This document shows positions 5,619 to 9,299 of a stretch of 9,299 nt of DNA, piece after piece. Position numbers and translations under genes: made by a program. This DNA comes from CAINVV01 sp964506325 (GTDB lineage: Bacteria; Bacteroidota; Bacteroidia; Bacteroidales; Prolixibacteraceae): NCBI GenBank assembly GCA_964506325.1, contig CAZDLO010000130.1:1-9299 (forward strand), given 5' to 3'. Numbering within the stretch: the stretch's first letter is position 1; each line of letters begins with the position of its first letter. The notes below the pieces were generated by a model. It did no database searches and was not told the origin of the DNA. It saw nothing but the letters and a program-made list of their open reading frames with translations.

Positions 5619-7013
5619 GTGGGTTCAATAAAATTCAACAGATCATTCATCCTGGGAATTACACTGGTTTCTGCCATGGGCGGTCTCCTGTTCGGATACG
5701 ACTACGTTGTAATAGGCGGGGCTAAGCCCTTTTACGAGCGGTTCTTTGACATTACAGGATCCCCCCACCTGCAAGGCTGGGCGATGAGCAGTGCCTTGAT
5801 AGGCTGCTTGTTTGGTGCCCTCGGTTCGGGCTACCTGTCAGATCTGTATGGCCGCAAACTGCCTCTTATCACGGCGGCAGCGCTGTTCACCATCGGTGCA
5901 CTCGGCACTGGGAGTGTCAATGACTACAACGCATTTATTCTCTTCAGGCTGATCTGTGGCTTGGGCATCGGGCTTGCCTCTGCCATTTCACCCATGTATA
6001 TCGCTGAAATATCCCCTGCAGCCTACCGGGGGCGGCTGGTTTCAATTAACCAGCTGACGATCGTGATCGGGATACTGGCCGCCCAGATCATGAATTACCT
6101 GATTGCAGAAAAAGTGCCCACAGGTTCAACCGACGAAATGATTCTCCAATCCTGGAATGGCCAGATGGGCTGGCGCTGGATGTTCTGGGCCGGAACCTTC
6201 CCTGCACTGATATTCCTGGTTCTTTCATTTTTTATTCCTGAGAGCCCCCGGTACCTGGTCAAAAAGGGGAAGAAAGAGGCTGCCCTTGCCATTCTTGAGA
6301 GAATTGGCGGCAGGAATCATGCACAGCAGGAATATGCAGAGATAGCAGACACCATTCATGCCTCCTCCTCAAAAATAGAATGGAAAATTTTGTCCTCGGG
6401 AAAAGTTCGCCCGGTTCTGGTGCTGGGAATAGTCCTGGCCGTCTTTCAGCAATGGTGCGGTATAAATGTGATATTTAACTACGCAGATGAAATATTCGCC
6501 TCCGCCGGCTATTCCGTAGGTGAAATGCTCTTCAATATTGTCATTACGGGATCTGTGAACCTGCTCTTCACATTTATCGCCATTCGTGCGGTCGACAGCT
6601 GGGGCCGGCGAAAACTGATGCTCCTGGGTGCTGCCGGACTTTCTGTAATCTATCTCTTACTTGGTGCCAGTTATTATTTTGAGCTGAAGGGTATGGCTAT
6701 CCTGGTGCTGGTGCTGGCGGCAATAGCTACTTTTGCAATGACACTGGGACCGGTTACCTGGGTCGTGCTCTCAGAAATATTTCCCAACTCGGTTCGCGGA
6801 ACGGCCATGGCCATAGCCACTACTTCCCTCTGGGTGGGCTGTTTTGTGCTGACCTACACCTTCCCGATCCTGAACCGGCTTCTCAATGCGAGCGGAACAT
6901 TCTGGCTCTACACTGTCATCTGCCTGTCCGGATTCCTGTATATCCTGAAAAACCTCCCTGAAACAAAAGGGCAGAGCCTGGAGGAGATAGAGCGGGTCAG
7001 GAACCTGGAGTGA
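5619..7013 (+). CDS. Sugar porter (SP) family MFS transporter, XylE-like
   Basis: A 464-residue, 12-helix inner-membrane transporter with the full set of sugar-porter signatures: GGLLFGYD in helix 1 (21-28), SDLYGRK in loop 2-3 (74-80), PMYIAEISPAAYRGR (125-139), PESPRYL (207-213), QQWCGIN in helix 7 (277-283), DSWGRRK in loop 8-9 (326-332), GPVTWVVLSEIFP (377-389) and the closing PETKGQS (447-453). In XylE the matching helix-7 Gln and Asn residues contact the sugar. Members are usually proton/sugar symporters for hexoses or pentoses; the substrate is not determined here. The start is GTG at 5619: no ATG lies in frame upstream before the stop at 5544, and the next ATG (residue 20) would cut into helix 1. 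It lies downstream of the sulfatase in the same direction, suggesting uptake of the desulfated sugar. Confidence 0.95.
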   Translation: MGSIKFNRSFILGITLVSAMGGLLFGYDYVVIGGAKPFYERFFDITGSPHLQGWAMSSALIGCLFGALGSGYLSDLYGRKLPLITAAALFTIGALGTGSVNDYNAFILFRLICGLGIGLASAISPMYIAEISPAAYRGRLVSINQLTIVIGILAAQIMNYLIAEKVPTGSTDEMILQSWNGQMGWRWMFWAGTFPALIFLVLSFFIPESPRYLVKKGKKEAALAILERIGGRNHAQQEYAEIADTIHASSSKIEWKILSSGKVRPVLVLGIVLAVFQQWCGINVIFNYADEIFASAGYSVGEMLFNIVITGSVNLLFTFIAIRAVDSWGRRKLMLLGAAGLSVIYLLLGASYYFELKGMAILVLVLAAIATFAMTLGPVTWVVLSEIFPNSVRGTAMAIATTSLWVGCFVLTYTFPILNRLLNASGTFWLYTVICLSGFLYILKNLPETKGQSLEEIERVRNLE

Positions 7014-7133
7014 TGACAAGTGAAACCTCCATTTTGACCCTGTAACTCCTATAAATTAAGGAAAATCAATCTTTCTTAGTATTTTGCCATGCTCCTATCT
7101 GTAACAAATAAAATACCCTGAATACTTATTTAG

Positions 7134-7141
7134 TACTTTTG
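7134..7141 (+). promoter_or_regulatory. Candidate -7 promoter element of lemA
   Basis: TACTTTTG matches TAnnTTTG exactly, but no TTG is found at the expected distance upstream. Transcription would begin near 7148, just ahead of the ATG at 7169. The TTG that could serve as an alternative lemA start (7139) lies inside this box, which favours the ATG. The box is also part of a small inverted repeat TACTT-TTG-AAGTA (7134-7146). Confidence 0.4.
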
Positions 7142-7168
7142 AAGTATGAACCTTTAAAAACCATTGCC

Positions 7169-7726
7169 ATGATTTGGATTATTCCTGTACTAGTTGTTGT
7201 GATTATATTCTGGCTGATTGGGATTTACAACAGCCTGGTGCGCCTTCGCAATGCGAGGCAAAACGCTTTTGCCGATATTGATGTCCAGCTGAAACAACGG
7301 CACGACCTGGTTCCTCAACTTGTTGAGACCGTTAAAGGATATGCAACCCACGAAAAAGAGCTGCTGATCAGAATCACCCAGGCCAGGACAGCTGCCATGG
7401 GAGCGGGTACGATCGATGAGAAAATCATGGCCGAAACACAGCTTTCAAATGCCCTCCAGGGATTGAAAATATCTGTTGAAGCCTATCCGGATCTGAAAGC
7501 CAACCAGAATTTTTTACAGCTTCAGGAAGAGCTGAGTGATATTGAGAACAAACTGGCCGCCGCCCGCAGGTATTTCAACGGTGCAACCACCGAGTACAAC
7601 ACCGGTATTGAAACCTTCCCGGCCAATATGATCGCCAATAATTTCGGCTTTCACCGCGAACCCCTTTTCGACCTGGGCCCGGACCGCGTTTCCTACGAGG
7701 AGCCTCCTAAGATTAGTTTCAACTAA
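7169..7726 (+). CDS. lemA: LemA family membrane-anchored protein
   Basis: 185 residues from the ATG at 7169. A TTG at 7139 would add ten residues but would put a charged stretch (MKYEPLK) before the membrane anchor and lies in the candidate promoter, so it is rejected. Residues 2-18 are one hydrophobic anchor, followed directly by the family hallmark YNSLVRLRNARQNAFADIDVQLKQR (20-44), then HDLVPQLVETVKGYATHE (45-62), an almost invariant LemA block. The rest is a long helical bundle with QLQEELSDIENKLAAARRYFN (117-137) and the closing FP..MIANNFGF (150-161). LemA proteins are envelope proteins of unclear molecular role. In many bacteria they sit next to a membrane M48 protease, as here: the protease follows after 62 bp in the same direction, so the two are probably one operon. 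Confidence 0.93.
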   Translation: MIWIIPVLVVVIIFWLIGIYNSLVRLRNARQNAFADIDVQLKQRHDLVPQLVETVKGYATHEKELLIRITQARTAAMGAGTIDEKIMAETQLSNALQGLKISVEAYPDLKANQNFLQLQEELSDIENKLAAARRYFNGATTEYNTGIETFPANMIANNFGFHREPLFDLGPDRVSYEEPPKISFN

Positions 7727-7788
7727 TACCGGCAAACTGTCCGCGGATAAGATTCCGGAAGCAAAGTACTAACCGCAATCAATTTACA

Positions 7789-8718
7789 ATGACCTACGTT
7801 GGAATTCAGACACAGATCAGGAGGAACAACATGAACAGCCTCCTCCTGGTACTGGCATTCCCCCTTGTTTTACTCGGGATGGTTTATGCCGTTCTCTATT
7901 TCAGCAACCGGCAACAGGATATTCTGATTGTAAACGATACCTTTTTGCGGGTTTTGCCCTTTGTAGTCATCGGCACTTCCATCTGGTTTATGGTTGCCTG
8001 GCTTATGCACAACACCCTGATCAGGATGGCTACCGGGTCGAAGCCCCTCTCACGGATTGAAAACAAGCGGGTGTACAACCTGGTTGAAAACCTTTGCATC
8101 TCAAAAGGGATGAAGCTTCCGCAGATTTACCTTATAGAAGACGATTCCCTTAATGCCTTTGCCAGCGGCATCAATGAGCGGACATTTTCTGTCACTCTTT
8201 CCCGAGGCATTATTGACAAACTGGAGGATGACGAACTCGAAGGGGTCATTGCACACGAACTGGCCCATATCCGGAACCGGGATGTCAGGTTGATGATAGT
8301 CTCGATCATCTTTGTCGGCATCTTCGCCTTTATCGCCGAGATGGCCTTCAGGAGCCTGAGATTCGGGGCGCTTTCCAGGGGCAACAAGAAGGATTCTGGA
8401 GCAGGCATCCTGGTGGTCATCGTCGTCTCCGCCATTTGTTACCTGATCGCCCTCTTGCTCCGTTTCGGCATCTCCCGGTCTCGCGAGTACATGGCCGATG
8501 CAGGTGCCGCCGAAATGACCCGCAAACCCTATGCCCTGGCCAGCGCTCTCCGCAAAATCAGCCAGGACCCGCTGATCGAGGCTGTCGAAAACCGGGATGT
8601 CGCACAGCTCTTCATTGAGAATCCCCAGCAGGAGGAAAGAAAATTCTCTTTTAGCAACCTCTTTGCTACCCATCCACCGATCCGGAAACGGATTGAATTG
8701 CTGGATCAGTTCGTGTAA
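7789..8718 (+). CDS. HtpX-like M48 family membrane metalloprotease
   Basis: 309 residues. The zinc site HELAHIRNRD has His156, Glu157 and His160, and the third ligand is Glu233 in SREYMADAGAA. Other family marks are the IYLIEDDSLNAFASG strand region (113-127), the SRGIIDKL segment (138-145) and the closing ATHPPIRKRIELL (293-305). Hydrophobic helices lie near 17-37, 54-73, 168-187 and 206-226, the usual HtpX layout with the active site facing the cytoplasm. Such proteases cut misfolded or damaged membrane proteins. The start at 7789 gives MTYVGIQTQIRRNN, a polar N-terminus common in LemA-linked members. A second ATG at 7831 has AGGAGG six bases ahead, but those bases encode the Arg-Arg pair of that N-terminus, so the first ATG is preferred. 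Cotranscribed with lemA. Confidence 0.93.
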   Translation: MTYVGIQTQIRRNNMNSLLLVLAFPLVLLGMVYAVLYFSNRQQDILIVNDTFLRVLPFVVIGTSIWFMVAWLMHNTLIRMATGSKPLSRIENKRVYNLVENLCISKGMKLPQIYLIEDDSLNAFASGINERTFSVTLSRGIIDKLEDDELEGVIAHELAHIRNRDVRLMIVSIIFVGIFAFIAEMAFRSLRFGALSRGNKKDSGAGILVVIVVSAICYLIALLLRFGISRSREYMADAGAAEMTRKPYALASALRKISQDPLIEAVENRDVAQLFIENPQQEERKFSFSNLFATHPPIRKRIELLDQFV

Positions 8719-8888
8719 AACAATCCTTTCATTGCAGCATTAAAAAAGAGTTGAGCTGCCTTCATATTTGATTTTTACCCTGTTCAGAAGGCATGAAAGT
8801 ATCCGATATTCTTTTGATGAGCAGGGAACGTGTATGTTAACCCGTTAATAATAGTCCCCAATATTGAACCCAAAGGTTAGGTTAGGTG

Positions 8889-8938
8889 AGCTAAGTAATA
8901 TTTGTTGTTTGTTTTCAATATTTTAGCTGCTTTTTTTT
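8889..8938 (+). terminator. Terminator-like hairpin with T8 tract
   Basis: AGCTAA (8889-8894) and AATATT (8897-8902) pair with AATATT (8917-8922) and TTAGCT (8923-8928), giving 12 pairs with one 2-nt bulge (8895-8896) and a 14-nt loop. Eight T residues follow at 8931-8938. The geometry fits an intrinsic terminator on the plus strand, although the stem is AT-rich. It lies 170 bp after the protease stop, so the lemA operon would have a long 3' untranslated end. Confidence 0.45.
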
Positions 8939-9012
8939 CTAAAGACACCTGGTATCTGATATTTGGTTTTTGCTTTGTTGTGTGATGTGTTTTCTGGTTC
9001 TAGTACTCGATG

Positions 9013-9045
9013 TGGTTTTGAACTCCCTCAAAAAGTTCAAAACCA
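9013..9045. repeat. Perfect 12-bp inverted repeat
   Basis: TGGTTTTGAACT at 9013-9024 is the exact reverse complement of AGTTCAAAACCA at 9034-9045, with a 9-nt loop. No T-run follows it. Its role is unknown; it might mark a mobile-element end or a small structured RNA. Confidence 0.85.
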
Positions 9046-9153
9046 TCAGCGCAAGGTTGAGATATATGTAGTCGTGCATGTTTTGTCAAAACGTGTATTA
9101 TAATTATGAGAATTTTCAACTAACCCGTTGGCCCTATTTTTGGGGAGTATTAT

Positions 9154-9194
9154 GCTCCAAACTCTACACTCCAAACTCTCCACTCCAAAACTCA
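9154..9194. repeat. 7-bp (paired as 14-bp) tandem array
   Basis: Successive heptads GCTCCAA, ACTCTAC, ACTCCAA, ACTCTCC, ACTCCAA and a partial AACTC follow one another. Read as 14-bp units there are three imperfect copies starting at 9155, 9169 and 9183. It lies in non-coding DNA and has the same period as the array at 2925. Confidence 0.85.
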
Positions 9195-9299
9195 TTTTTA
9201 TTGTTCATTTATCTCGCTCAGAACACTGGTCAATACGAATATAAATGCTTTTTTTATAGGTAGTTATTCGCATTTTGTAATGAAATGTTCACTTTTTGT

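Larger units (their letters stand above)
8719..9299. other. AT-rich non-coding tail after the protease gene
   Basis: I find no supported gene in 580 bases. The region holds a weak long-loop inverted repeat (TGCCTTC at 8757-8763, GAAGGCA at 8787-8793), a terminator-like hairpin with a T8 run (8889-8938), a perfect 12-bp hairpin (9013-9045), a palindrome around 9074-9098 and a 7-bp repeat array (9154-9194). Short frames cross it on both strands: a 46-codon minus-strand frame at 8939-9079 and a 61-codon plus-strand frame at 9078-9263, neither with a recognisable product. Confidence 0.6.

Noticed and set aside
7139..7168. TTG start of lemA at 7139
   Set aside because: It lies within an exact -7 promoter match and would place charged residues before the membrane anchor; the ATG at 7169 fits the family.
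7819..7833. AGGAGG and ATG at 7831 as the real protease start
   Set aside because: The AGGAGG encodes the Arg pair of the conserved polar N-terminus, and strong Shine-Dalgarno sites are not the rule in this group.
8101..8673. Long minus-strand frame of 190 codons
   Set aside because: It is the antisense shadow of the M48 protease gene, and its composition is not protein-like.
1474..9089. TTG-N-CAA as a common operator core
   Set aside because: It occurs at several places including inside coding regions (for example 3274 and 8215), close to what chance would give; only the longer TGTTG-N-CAACA pair is kept.
9078..9263. 61-codon plus-strand frame
   Set aside because: It runs through the 7-bp repeat array, has no recognisable domain and no promoter or ribosome site.
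1..9299. CRISPR array, tRNA, rRNA, complete insertion sequence or phage genes
   Set aside because: I looked for spaced direct repeats, cloverleaf-like segments and transposase or integrase motifs and found none that are convincing.

Overview
The window looks like an ordinary accessory stretch of a Bacteroidota chromosome, probably a free-living polysaccharide-degrading Bacteroidales or Marinilabiliales type. The grounds are candidate promoters that fit the Bacteroidota TAnnTTTG -7 box, a near absence of Shine-Dalgarno sites, small Cys-anchored lipoproteins, an S1 arylsulfatase, a sugar-porter MFS protein and a LemA/M48 protease pair. This assignment is inferred from gene content; no rRNA or other taxonomic marker is present.

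Layout. 1-479: 3' end of a beta-phosphoglucomutase-type HAD phosphatase, cut by the window edge. 480-827: non-coding, with an 8-bp tandem array directly after the stop codon and two adjacent perfect hairpins. 828-1463: seven-helix hemolysin III/PAQR (TrhA) protein. 1534-2262: FadR-type (FCD) GntR regulator. 2279-2716 and 2970-3551: two small minus-strand lipoproteins, the first DUF4440/SnoaL-like and converging on the regulator with a 16-bp gap, the second of unknown function. 3552-3992: structured divergent intergenic region. 3993-5510: secreted formylglycine sulfatase. 5619-7013: sugar-porter MFS transporter with a GTG start. 7169-7726 and 7789-8718: lemA followed by an HtpX-like M48 membrane metalloprotease. 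8719-9299: AT-rich non-coding tail with a terminator-like hairpin, a long perfect hairpin and a 7-bp repeat array.

How the genes may work together. The sulfatase and the sugar porter are co-directional and 108 bp apart, so they may form a small module that removes sulfate from a sugar outside the cytoplasm and imports the product. There is no SusC/SusD pair, glycoside hydrolase or sulfatase maturase in the window. The GntR protein is a candidate regulator, but this is inference. LemA and the M48 protease are a recurrent pair, probably an envelope quality-control unit. The HAD phosphatase and TrhA appear unrelated to the rest.

I found no clear previously undescribed system. The most unusual signal is non-coding: three short-period (7-8 bp) tandem arrays, two of which abut stop codons and share a near-identical 13-mer, plus a pair of perfect triloop hairpins. 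These look like dispersed intergenic repeat elements and can be tested by a genome-wide search.
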